A stretch of 64,000 nucleotides of DNA, from positions 1 to 64,000 of the forward strand of contig NZ_JAYGHM010000008.1 in the NCBI RefSeq assembly GCF_034931125.1, given 5' to 3'. Shown here piece after piece: positions 34,595 through 43,035 of this stretch (its first letter is position 1; the number at the start of each line of letters is the position of its first letter). The position numbers were made by a program, and so were the translations under genes. The notes beneath the pieces were generated by a model that saw nothing but the letters and a program-made list of their open reading frames with translations, was not told the origin of the DNA and made no database searches. Source of the stretch: Rivularia sp034931125. Lineage in GTDB: Bacteria; Cyanobacteriota; Cyanobacteriia; Cyanobacteriales; Nostocaceae.

Positions 34595-34627
34595 CCTCAC
34601 AAGTTCCTCAGATTTTAGATTTATAGT
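34595..34627 (+). promoter_or_regulatory. Direct-repeat activator box plus -10 (copy 12)
   Basis: TTCCTCACAAGTTCCTCA at 34593-34610 (exact consensus), 11 nt, then TATAGT at 34622-34627. Divergent from copy 11, it faces the small zinc-ribbon gene 35 bp away. Confidence 0.8.
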
Positions 34628-34661
34628 CATTGCAATGAAACACCCGCGAATTTAAAGAATT

Positions 34662-34904
34662 ATGAATTACTGTCCTTGTTGCAAAGACATACTTTTGAAT
34701 CATGCGGATGCTAGTGGAAATTACTGGTTTTGTAGAAGTTGTTGGCAAGCTATGCCAGTATGTACTTGCAAACAATCTACTTCATCAACAGAGACGATAG
34801 CTGGAGCATTACCGACACTGCTAAATCCAACAAAGAAAACCAATTATCTACTGTCTTCCCGAAGAAAAACTATGGTAAAGGCATTCTCAAGATTAATTGC
34901 TTAA
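34662..34904 (+). CDS. Small zinc-ribbon-like protein
   Basis: Eighty residues. The first 35 hold CPCC ... CRSC and a further CTC, a likely zinc ribbon (MNYCPCCKDILLNHADASGN, then YWFCRSCWQAMPV). The remainder is Ser/Thr-rich, then basic. No family named. The very short leader behind an exact-consensus promoter box makes it one of the clearest small genes of the regulon. Confidence 0.65.
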   Translation: MNYCPCCKDILLNHADASGNYWFCRSCWQAMPVCTCKQSTSSTETIAGALPTLLNPTKKTNYLLSSRRKTMVKAFSRLIA

Positions 34905-34984
34905 AAATGCCGATTAAATAAGTATTTTAGATACTGAATAATTTTAATAGATAAGCCACAAAACTGACTAGAAAATTGTCGTTA

Positions 34985-35012
34985 ACAAAAAATCTCCCAA
35001 TGATTTCGGGAG
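34985..35012 (-). terminator. Rho-independent terminator of the USP gene
   Basis: On the minus strand CTCCC (35012-35008), an 8-9 nt loop, GGGAG (34998-34994), then ATTTTTTGTT. It lies about 20 bp after the USP stop. Confidence 0.75.
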
Positions 35013-35033
35013 GTATACATTGTAAGTATCAAA

Positions 35034-35561
35034 TTACATCGAAGCTGCTTCCATTACCAAAGAATCAGTTACATCTTGATGTGGACCTTGCACTGTTAGT
35101 ACCGAACAAGGAGCATGATGCAGCACGTAATTGCTAACGCTACCCAAGAAAAGTTCACTCAATCCGGTACGTCCATGACGACCGATCAAAATCAAGTCAA
35201 CCTCTCGACCGCTCGCAACCTTACAAATCATAAATCCTGGAGAACCAGTAGCTTGAACAATTTCAGCTTTCACTCCGCGAGCTTGAGCTTTATTTGCAAA
35301 GGATTGTAACAACTCGATGCCTTTTTGTTCTAAAGCATCCAATCGTTCCATATAGTATTTCATTGTGGTTTCACCATGTATGGTTGGATGATAACCATGT
35401 GCGGCAATAAAGCCTGGTTCGGGATATATTTCAGTGAAGGGAGGTACTACGTGTGTCAGTGTTAGTTGGGCATCGGTTGCTAAAGCTAAAGAAATAGCTT
35501 CATGTAAAATATTTTTATTGGTATCTCCATCATCTATCGCAACTAAAATTTTCTTAAACAT
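35034..35561 (-). CDS. Universal stress protein
   Basis: A 175-residue USP with start FKKILVAIDDGDTNKNILHEA and ATP-loop GRHGRTGLSELFLGSVSNYVLHHAPCSVLTVQG. The last ~45 residues before the C-terminus are nearly identical to the USP at 31283, so the two are recent or conserved paralogues. It has its own direct-repeat promoter and terminator, thus a single-gene transcript, and is divergent from the hybrid regulator. Confidence 0.93.
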   Translation of the reverse strand: MFKKILVAIDDGDTNKNILHEAISLALATDAQLTLTHVVPPFTEIYPEPGFIAAHGYHPTIHGETTMKYYMERLDALEQKGIELLQSFANKAQARGVKAEIVQATGSPGFMICKVASGREVDLILIGRHGRTGLSELFLGSVSNYVLHHAPCSVLTVQGPHQDVTDSLVMEAASM

Positions 35562-35637
35562 ATTTTTACCTCTTCTATGCCAACCTAAAAAGAAATATCT
35601 TGATGCTTGGTTCGCCGTTATTAGCTTACTTAATTTA

Positions 35638-35670
35638 AAGTTAAATTAAAAATTTGAGGAAGTTGTGAGG
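35638..35670 (-). promoter_or_regulatory. Direct-repeat activator box plus -10 (copy 13)
   Basis: On the minus strand: TTCCTCACAACTTCCTCA-like repeat (CCTCA at 35670-35666 and 35659-35655), 11 nt, then TAACTT at 35643-35638. It drives the USP. It lies in the space shared with the hybrid regulator gene. Confidence 0.8.
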
Positions 35671-35916
35671 AGAGTCTTCAGGATTTAGAATAATCACAAA
35701 TAGCCAAGAAAAATAAAGGTTGCTTTATCCTAAAAATACGCTCATAATCATTAAAATTGACAAATTCTGATCGAATGCTTAAATAAAAATTATTTTGTTG
35801 GCGAAAGTCAAGTCCGATTTATCCTTTATTCTAAAATGAAGATGGGAAAGCCCTTTCTCATTGACCTTGAAAATTTTCTAATATCAACCTTTATCGAATT
35901 TCAACTTTCACAAACT

Positions 35917-38900
35917 ATGAAAATCCTAGTTGTAGAAGATGACGAATTTGTTGCTCAAGCACTTAGTGCTGTACTGACTCATCGAAATTATGCAGTTGAA
36001 GTTGCTAACGATGGAGAAACGGGTTGGGAATTGGTTCAAGCTTTTGACTACGATCTAATTATTTTAGATATAACCTTACCCAAGCTAGATGGTATTAGCC
36101 TTTGCCGAAAAATTCGTTCTGGTGGGTTGTTGATTCCCATTATGCTGGTAACGGGATGCGATAGTCCTCATGAAAAAGCTACAGGTTTAGATGCTGGTGC
36201 AGATGACTATGTAGTAAAACCTTTTGAGGAAGAAGAGTTAGTTGCTCGTGTTAGAGCTTTATTGCGTCGAGGACAAATAAATTTACCTACAGTACTTGAA
36301 TGGGGTAATTTGCGACTTGACCCTACTAGTTGCGAAGTTGATTATAATACAAAAAATCTATCTTTAACTCCTAAAGAATATTCATTATTAGAACTATTTT
36401 TACGTAATAGCCGCCGTGTATTTAGTTGTGGAATGATTCTAGAGCATCTGTGGTCTTATGAAGATATTCCTTCCGAAGAAGCCGTTCGTACTCATATCAA
36501 AGGATTGCGAATGAAGTTAAAAGCGGCAGATGCACCTAGTGATTTGATTGAAACTGTGTATGGTATCGGGTATCGGTTAAAGCCAATTGTAGAGAAGACA
36601 CAGACAAAGCAACAAGGGAATGAGGAAGAAACATCGAGTCAAGTAACTAAAGCCCAAACTTTAGACGCTATAGCTGGAGTTTGGGAAAAATATAAAGGAA
36701 GAGTATCCGAGCAAGTAAATGTATTGTTCCAAGCAGCACAAGCACTACAAAACGGTCAATCTTTGACAAACGAACTACATTCCCAAGCAGCCGCAGAAGC
36801 TCATACACTGGCTGGTTCCCTGGGTACTTTTGGCTTTGCGAATGGTTCAAAATTAGCGCGTAAAATTGAAAATTTACTTAAAGAAAAGCAGGTTTTCGAT
36901 CAAACACAAATTGCTCAATTTAACGATTGGGTAAAAGCTTTACTTACTGAAATCGATGCACCTTCTCAAACAAATGCAGTTTCTTCTAATGATACATATG
37001 AGTTAGACGAGCGTCCTTTAATTTTGGTCATTGATAGTCACGAAATACCCGAAGATTTAATCAAGAAAGCTACTGATAGAGAATTGCAAATCAAGATTGT
37101 TAATAGCATTTCTACAGCAAGACAGAAGCTTTACCAAGAACACCCAAATGTCGCAATAGTTGATGATAATATTTTAGGAGATGAAGACGGTTTAAGCTTA
37201 TTCGCAGAATTTAAAAATCGTAAACCGTCAATTCCTGTAATAGTTTTAACTAAAGAAGCAGACGCAAGTACGGGAATGCCATTTTCCCACAATAGTGAAA
37301 ACATCAAACTACACAAGTCTGCATCCTCAGAACAAATTTTAGAAATTGCCGCGCAATTAATTAAAAAGTCAGAAGATGCACAAGCAACCGTATTAGCTAT
37401 AGATGATGACCCAAAAGTTCTAGAAGTATTGCAAAATTTGTTGAAACATTGGGGAATTACGGTTAAAACTCTTTCTGAACCGCATAAAGTTTGGGAAACC
37501 TTGGAAGAAATACAGCCCGATTTACTCATTCTAGATGTGGAAATGCCCTCCGTTAGTGGTATTAAGCTTTGTAACGAAGTCCGCAATCATTCGCGCTGGA
37601 ACGAGCTACCAGTCTTGTTTTTAACGGTTCATAATGAAGCAGAAATTGTCAATCAAGTTTTTAGCGTTGGTGCAGATGATTTTGTCAGTAAGCCAATTGT
37701 AGGACCGGAATTAGTCACCCGAATTGTCAACCGTTTGGAAAGAATTAAATCCCAACAGCGGATGATCGAGGAACGGGAAAAACTTAATAACACTGAGTCG
37801 GAACGCTGGCAAAAAATATTTGAAACATCCCCTGAATGTATTAAATTAATTGCTGCTGACGGAACTTTGTTAGAAATGAATCCTGCCGGTTTCGCGATGA
37901 TTGAAGCGGAGGAAACTGCAATTGGTAAAAATATTTATTCTGTAATTTCACCGCAATATCGTCAGGCTTTTGAAGATTTAAATAAAAGCGTTTGTCAGGG
38001 GAATAAGGGAACTTTAGAATTTGAAATCATCGGTTTATCAGGAAGTCACCGTATTTTAGAAACTCACGGGGTACCTTTACTTAATCCTCTTAATGGTGAA
38101 TTAGTTCAATTAGCAATTACGCGAGATATCACCACGCGAAAACAAGCTGAAGCCGAAGAAGAAAGAATTAATCAATTATTAAAAATCAAAGTTGAACAAC
38201 AAGCAACTGTAGCGAAATTGGGGCAGTTAGCCCTATTAAATCAAGATATATCTACTTTGATGAATGAAACTGTAGCGTTAATCGCTCAAAGTTTAGACGT
38301 TAAATTTTGTCATGTCTTGGAAATCTTACCGTCGGGTAATGCGATGCTGATGCGTGCAGGAGTTGGGTGGAATGAAGGATTATTAGGATTAGCACTACTA
38401 AGCTTCAATGATTCGGTAGCGGGTAATGCATTGATGACAAAAGAACCCATTATTATCGAGGATTTACGTCAAGAAACCAGATTTAACAGCCCTACTTTAC
38501 TCGAAGAACACGGAATTATTAGCGGTGTAAGCGTACCAATTTTTAGAATTGACCGGGCTTATGGTGTCTTAGGTGTATATACTCCTTATAAACGCATCTT
38601 TAATCAAGATGACATTTATTTTTTGCAAGCCATTGCTAACGTGCTTTCGGGTGCTATCGAAAAAAATCTTACAGAAACTAATTTACGTAAAAAATCGGAC
38701 GAATTAGAAAACAGAGTAGCAGAACGTACAGCAGAATTAGTGAAGATGAATGAGTGCTTGCAATTAGAATTATTAGAACGTCAGCGAGCGCAAGCGCAAT
38801 TTAGTGGAATTGTAGAAATTGCCTCGGATGCAATCATTTGTATTGATAGCAATCAGTGTATTACTTTATTTAATCAAGGTGCGGAGAAAATTTTTGGCTA

Positions 38901-39849
38901 TCCAGTTAATGAAGTACTTGGAAAACCTTTGGATTTACTTGTACCCCAACGTTCGGTAGAAGCTCACCGTCACCATGTAGCAGATTTTGGTAAGTCATCA
39001 ACTCCATCTCGAAAAATGGGCGAACGTCGCGAGATTTACGGTAGACGTAAGGATGGAAGCGATTTCCCGGCTGAAGCTTCGATTTCCAAATTAAAATTAG
39101 GCACTAAGACAGTTTATACGGTTTATTTGCAAGATGTGAGCCACCGTAAACAAATTGAGCGCATGAAAGATGAGTTTGTTTCGGTAGTTTCTCACGAACT
39201 TCGCACCCCTTTAACTTCGATTCATGGTTCTTTAGGAATGCTAGCTACTGATTTAATTCCTTTGGGTTCCGAAGATAGCAAACGATTAGTGCAAATTGCT
39301 ACCGATAGTACCGAACGTTTAGTAAGGCTGATTAACGATATTCTTGATATCGAGCGGATTGAATCGGGAAAAATTACAATGTCCAAGCAAATGTGTGAGG
39401 TAACTGATTTAATAACACAAGCAATAAATGTTGTTCAGCCTTTAGCTGACAAAGCACAAGTTAAACTATCAGTAGAAAATTCACCGATACTTATACGAGT
39501 AGATGGCGATCGCATTATTCAAAGTTTAACAAACTTATTTACTAACGCAATTCGATTTTCATCCGTAGGGGACACAGTTAGCTTAAAAGTTGTCGAACAA
39601 GATTCGGAAATATTATTTACAGTTAAAGATACCGGAAGCGGTATTCCCCAAGATAAACTAGAAGTTATTTTTGAGCGCTTTCAACAAGTAGATTCTTCAG
39701 ATTCGCGCAACCATGAAGGTACAGGTTTAGGTTTAGCAATTTGTCATAGTATTGTAGAAATGCACGGTGGAAAAATCTGGGCTGAAAGTATTATGGGAGT
39801 TGGGAGTACGTTTTATTTCACTTTACCTATGAGAGGGAATAGGGAATAA
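35917..39849 (+). CDS. OmpR-type regulator fused to hybrid histidine kinase
   Basis: About 1,310 residues in one chain: receiver (1-117, phospho-Asp51 in LIILDITLPKLDG); OmpR/PhoB winged helix (~125-220, TPKEYSLLELFLRN ... IETVYGIGYRL); Hpt domain (~255-345, AHTLAGSLGTFGF); degenerate receiver (AIVDDNILGDEDG); third receiver (LLILDVEMPSVSG); PAS (~625-750); GAF (~765-920); coiled coil; second PAS; HisKA with SVVSHELRTPLTS; HATPase with DTGSGIPQDKL and GTGLGLAI. I begin at the ATG at 35917, where the receiver starts; 35836 is an upstream alternative. It combines phosphorelay and DNA-binding output and lies mid-island, so it is the prime candidate for recognising the direct repeats. Confidence 0.93.
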   Translation: MKILVVEDDEFVAQALSAVLTHRNYAVEVANDGETGWELVQAFDYDLIILDITLPKLDGISLCRKIRSGGLLIPIMLVTGCDSPHEKATGLDAGADDYVVKPFEEEELVARVRALLRRGQINLPTVLEWGNLRLDPTSCEVDYNTKNLSLTPKEYSLLELFLRNSRRVFSCGMILEHLWSYEDIPSEEAVRTHIKGLRMKLKAADAPSDLIETVYGIGYRLKPIVEKTQTKQQGNEEETSSQVTKAQTLDAIAGVWEKYKGRVSEQVNVLFQAAQALQNGQSLTNELHSQAAAEAHTLAGSLGTFGFANGSKLARKIENLLKEKQVFDQTQIAQFNDWVKALLTEIDAPSQTNAVSSNDTYELDERPLILVIDSHEIPEDLIKKATDRELQIKIVNSISTARQKLYQEHPNVAIVDDNILGDEDGLSLFAEFKNRKPSIPVIVLTKEADASTGMPFSHNSENIKLHKSASSEQILEIAAQLIKKSEDAQATVLAIDDDPKVLEVLQNLLKHWGITVKTLSEPHKVWETLEEIQPDLLILDVEMPSVSGIKLCNEVRNHSRWNELPVLFLTVHNEAEIVNQVFSVGADDFVSKPIVGPELVTRIVNRLERIKSQQRMIEEREKLNNTESERWQKIFETSPECIKLIAADGTLLEMNPAGFAMIEAEETAIGKNIYSVISPQYRQAFEDLNKSVCQGNKGTLEFEIIGLSGSHRILETHGVPLLNPLNGELVQLAITRDITTRKQAEAEEERINQLLKIKVEQQATVAKLGQLALLNQDISTLMNETVALIAQSLDVKFCHVLEILPSGNAMLMRAGVGWNEGLLGLALLSFNDSVAGNALMTKEPIIIEDLRQETRFNSPTLLEEHGIISGVSVPIFRIDRAYGVLGVYTPYKRIFNQDDIYFLQAIANVLSGAIEKNLTETNLRKKSDELENRVAERTAELVKMNECLQLELLERQRAQAQFSGIVEIASDAIICIDSNQCITLFNQGAEKIFGYPVNEVLGKPLDLLVPQRSVEAHRHHVADFGKSSTPSRKMGERREIYGRRKDGSDFPAEASISKLKLGTKTVYTVYLQDVSHRKQIERMKDEFVSVVSHELRTPLTSIHGSLGMLATDLIPLGSEDSKRLVQIATDSTERLVRLINDILDIERIESGKITMSKQMCEVTDLITQAINVVQPLADKAQVKLSVENSPILIRVDGDRIIQSLTNLFTNAIRFSSVGDTVSLKVVEQDSEILFTVKDTGSGIPQDKLEVIFERFQQVDSSDSRNHEGTGLGLAICHSIVEMHGGKIWAESIMGVGSTFYFTLPMRGNRE

Positions 39850-40060
39850 AGCGTAATTTATTTTGTATAGTCAAGATTTATCGCCTTTTTAACAAAAGTT
39901 TTAGCAATGAAGTTAAGTAGGTCGGCAGAAATAAACAGAACTATGTAACAGAATGTAAATTAGGTCTAAACTCTTACCCCTACTGCCTTGTCATAATTAC
40001 AATTTTCAAGGCGAACCTACTTACCTCTATAGCAACAATAAAAAAAGATTGGTATTAGTA

Positions 40061-40447
40061 ATGATACAAAAAAAGATATTAGTAGTTGATAACGAAGAAT
40101 ATATTCAAGAAGTTACCAAAATTTGTTTACAAACCACCGCAAAGTGGCAAGTGATAACAGCAAGTTCTGGAACTGAAGCAATTAAAAAAGCTGTAACAGA
40201 AAAGCCAGATGCAATTCTTTTAGATGTAATGATGCCAGATATGGACGGTATTACCACTTTTAAATACCTAAAAGAAAACTCAATGACCAATCAGATACCA
40301 GTAATATTACTTACAGCTAAAGTACAAAATACAGACCGTATTCATTACATAGACTTAGGAATTAAAGCGGCGATCGCCAAACCTTTCAGCCCCTTAACAT
40401 TAGCACAAGAAATTTCACAAATTCTTGGCTGGAACAGTGAGCAGTGA
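40061..40447 (+). CDS. Single-domain response regulator
   Basis: A 128-residue receiver without output domain: acidic pocket D10, phospho-Asp55 in AILLDVMMPDMDG, T/S in LLTAK and Lys107 in IAKPFS. I use the ATG at 40061 rather than a TTG at 40049. It could shuttle phosphate for the hybrid kinase directly upstream (212 bp). Confidence 0.9.
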   Translation: MIQKKILVVDNEEYIQEVTKICLQTTAKWQVITASSGTEAIKKAVTEKPDAILLDVMMPDMDGITTFKYLKENSMTNQIPVILLTAKVQNTDRIHYIDLGIKAAIAKPFSPLTLAQEISQILGWNSEQ

Positions 40448-40500
40448 GCATTTTTTTATTTATATTTATAACTCCCGTGCTTCGATAGTTTTTCCCCTTT

Positions 40501-40533
40501 CCTCACAAGTTCCTCAAGTTCTTTTTCTAAATT
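40501..40533 (+). promoter_or_regulatory. Direct-repeat activator box plus -10 (copy 14)
   Basis: CCTCACAAGTTCCTCA at 40501-40516, 11 nt, then TAAATT at 40528-40533. It faces the Hsp20 gene at 40602. Confidence 0.8.
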
Positions 40534-40601
40534 TAAAGTATAGCGAAGAAAAAAGGTTTACTAACCTTTACTTGTTATCGGGATTGTAAGGAGCTAAATA
40601 T

Positions 40602-41303
40602 ATGTCTGAAAAAAGCTGGCATCCACTCAAAGAAATAGATACTCTACGCCATCAGATGAATAATTTGTTTGATGAACTGGTTCATAAAAATAATCCGAAA
40701 GCTGTTAATAATACTTTAAGTTCTATTCCTAAAGTTGAAAATGCGACTTGGGAACCAGCAATTGAAATTAAAGAAACCGATTCAAATCTGATTATTCAAG
40801 CCCAAGTACCTGGTATAGAACCCAAAGATTTAGATATCCATGTAACTAAAGATGCGGTTTCAATTGCTGGTGAACATCACGAACAAAAAGTCCATTACGA
40901 AAAAGGTATATATCGTTCCGAGTTTAATTACGGGCATTTTCAACGCATAGTATCTTTGCCTGTATCTGTTGAATACAACCAGGTAAAAGCCGAAATTCAC
41001 AATGGTCTTTTGACGCTGAGTATACCAAAATCTCTTGAAAAATATGATGTAGTCAAGCTTGATTTAACGATGCAAGAAAGAGCGCGTGGATCAATAACTC
41101 AAAAGCGTCAACATGAAGAACATCTTGAAGAAACTATGCATTCTCGCGCAGAAAAGGAATTAGAAAATCCCAATCATGCTGAAATTACAGAAGAAACAAG
41201 ATTAGGTATGAAGAAACAACGTCAGCGTAGCGAACACTTAGAAGAAACTATGCTAGAACGCACTCAAGCCGAAATTAATGCACCTTCCTCATCTACCAGT
41301 TAA
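40602..41303 (+). CDS. Hsp20 with repeated charged C-terminal tail
   Basis: A 233-residue small heat-shock protein. The alpha-crystallin domain (~45-150) has VPGIEPKDLDIHV, VSIAGEHHE, SEFNYGHFQRIVSLP and LLTLSIPK. It is followed by a ~80-residue tail containing two copies of a charged unit with the core EHLEETM (HEEHLEETMHSRAEKELENP and RSEHLEETMLERTQAEINAP). The tail is not part of usual Hsp20s and looks coiled-coil-forming. AAGGAGCT precedes the start. It leads to the GerMN gene 95 bp downstream. Confidence 0.93.
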   Translation: MSEKSWHPLKEIDTLRHQMNNLFDELVHKNNPKAVNNTLSSIPKVENATWEPAIEIKETDSNLIIQAQVPGIEPKDLDIHVTKDAVSIAGEHHEQKVHYEKGIYRSEFNYGHFQRIVSLPVSVEYNQVKAEIHNGLLTLSIPKSLEKYDVVKLDLTMQERARGSITQKRQHEEHLEETMHSRAEKELENPNHAEITEETRLGMKKQRQRSEHLEETMLERTQAEINAPSSSTS

Positions 41304-41398
41304 TAACAATCCAAAAGTATACAGGGTGTTTTTATCGGATGAGGTATTGGGGTAAGTCTGATTAATAATTTACTCATAATAAAGATAGGATAAAAATT

Positions 41399-42112
41399 AT
41401 GAAAATCCAAAACACCCGTCCCATTCAACAAAATATATTCGTCATCTACATACTACTATTGTTAAGTTTAATTGGTAGTATCGGTTGGTTGAATTGGTTA
41501 GATATTAGAAATCCCGCTTCTACAGAAACAACTACAACCCCAACACCCGTACAAGTCAACAAAGCACTCATCTCCAAAGAAAACAATACAGTTCCAAAAC
41601 CAACTATTCCATTTACAATTCCCCAACAAACAGAAAAATTAACCCCGAAAGAAAATACAGCAGCAGTACAGCAGCTACAGCCGAAAGCCTACTTATTGCA
41701 AGTTAAAGGTGAAAAAGTTAGCTTAGTCCCCCAACCAGTCGCTATTAAAGAAGGGACATCTAAGGAAGTGGCTTTGCAACAAACCTTAAACCAACTTTTT
41801 GCTCGTAATCAAAACAATCAATTTACTTCCACAATTCCCCAAGGAACAAAATTATTAGGCTTGCAAATTGATGAAACAGGAATTCATATAAATTTATCCG
41901 ATGAATTCCGTTATGGTGGTGGTTCCACTTCAATGATTTATCGTGTAGCTCAAGTACTTTATACCGCCTCAAGTCTTGATTCAGAAGCTAATATTTACCT
42001 TTCTGTGGAGGGTAAATTATTAAATGAAGAAAATCCCCTTGGTGGTGAAGGATTAATTTTAGCAGAACCGCTCACAAGACAAACATTTGTCAAAGATTTT
42101 TCTATAAATTAA
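41399..42112 (+). CDS. GerMN-domain envelope protein
   Basis: A 237-residue protein with an N-terminal membrane anchor (IFVIYILLLLSLIGSIGWL), a Thr/Pro-rich spacer, and a GerMN domain (~95-230: EVALQQTLNQLFA, GTKLLGLQIDETGIHINLSDEF, MIYRVAQVLYTASSL). GerMN domains occur in periplasmic lipoproteins that bind cell-wall enzymes or glycans. It lies between Hsp20 and a 58-residue gene (16 bp), apparently in one transcript ending at the terminator at 42336. Confidence 0.85.
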   Translation: MKIQNTRPIQQNIFVIYILLLLSLIGSIGWLNWLDIRNPASTETTTTPTPVQVNKALISKENNTVPKPTIPFTIPQQTEKLTPKENTAAVQQLQPKAYLLQVKGEKVSLVPQPVAIKEGTSKEVALQQTLNQLFARNQNNQFTSTIPQGTKLLGLQIDETGIHINLSDEFRYGGGSTSMIYRVAQVLYTASSLDSEANIYLSVEGKLLNEENPLGGEGLILAEPLTRQTFVKDFSIN

Positions 42113-42128
42113 ACAGGAGAAAAAATTT

Positions 42129-42305
42129 ATGTCTACTGCATCCAGAGCTAAGCAAATCATTAAATCAATTGTAGAAATTCCCCAAAGATTGATTAATTTT
42201 ACGACCAATGGAGTAACTAGAATTTTTAGCCCCAGCGATGATGATTATCCCAAATCGGGAGTACAACCATACGAAGGAGATCCTTCTGAAAATAGAGACC
42301 ATTAA
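42129..42305 (+). CDS. Small conserved-looking protein, 58 residues
   Basis: ATG at 42129 with AGGAGAAAAAA in front; it reads MSTASRAKQIIKSIVEIPQR and ends with an acidic YPKSGVQPYEGDPSENRDH. An amphipathic basic N-terminal helix is followed by a polar tail; no membrane span. The gene is immediately behind the GerMN stop. Function unknown. Confidence 0.65.
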   Translation: MSTASRAKQIIKSIVEIPQRLINFTTNGVTRIFSPSDDDYPKSGVQPYEGDPSENRDH

Positions 42306-42335
42306 GCATTGGAAAAAACTAGCTAGAAAGCAATG

Positions 42336-42370
42336 AGCGGGTTAAGATTATTTCTAGCCCGCTTTATATT
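42336..42370 (+). terminator. Rho-independent terminator
   Basis: AGCGGG (42336-42341), a loop, CCCGCT (42358-42363), then TTATATTT. It closes the Hsp20-GerMN-58-residue transcript. Confidence 0.7.
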
Positions 42371-42490
42371 TCGTCTATGAAAAATTACTCAAAGCGTTTG
42401 AGTCACTTGCAGCATCTGGTCTAAAGCGACACCTATATGCAGTAATCTTCAATACGACCAGTTAACTAAATATTATTTGGAAGCATAGTC

Positions 42491-42967
42491 ATGTTAGATA
42501 TTGATGAAATGAGTTCAGAAGAAATACACGAACTCCTACACAAAATAGGATACGGTCATCTGGGCTGTATACACGAAGGCAAACCCTACGTTGTTCCAAT
42601 GTATTATTATCTCCAAGATTCAGACATCTACTTATTTACAACGGTCGGCATGAAGACTCATGACATAGATGCAAATCCAGAAATCTGCCTACAGGTAGAA
42701 GAAATTCATGGTCCGCTTCATTGGCGCAGCGTGATTGTAATGGGTCGAGTCGAGCGTCTGACTGTAAAGGAAGACATTGATCGTGCAATGAAATTCATTA
42801 AAGAGCGAAATCCAGCACTTTCTCCTGCAATCAATCGAACTTGGCTCGACTCCTGGGGACGTGCGGAGGCAATTGCTATCTACCGTATTTATCAGAGCGA
42901 GATGATAGGACGTACTACTGATGGAGCTAGCAGCCTCAATAAAATTGAAAGCTTAAAGCAACTATAG
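42491..42967 (+). CDS. PNPOx-like flavin-binding protein
   Basis: A 158-residue split-barrel protein of the pyridoxamine 5'-phosphate-oxidase-like / NimA-type group: LLHKIGYGHLGCIHEGKPYVVPMYYYL, IYLFTTVGMKTHDIDANPEICLQVEEI and WRSVIVMGRVERL. It probably binds FMN or F420-like flavin. Proteins of this family are recurrent members of hypoxia or dormancy regulons. No direct-repeat box precedes it. Confidence 0.88.
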   Translation: MLDIDEMSSEEIHELLHKIGYGHLGCIHEGKPYVVPMYYYLQDSDIYLFTTVGMKTHDIDANPEICLQVEEIHGPLHWRSVIVMGRVERLTVKEDIDRAMKFIKERNPALSPAINRTWLDSWGRAEAIAIYRIYQSEMIGRTTDGASSLNKIESLKQL

Positions 42968-43035
42968 ATAATTATATTTCTGTTCAACATTGCCAATTTC
43001 TTTTTGTGGAGTTCTCTATAGGAAAAAGCTGAATT

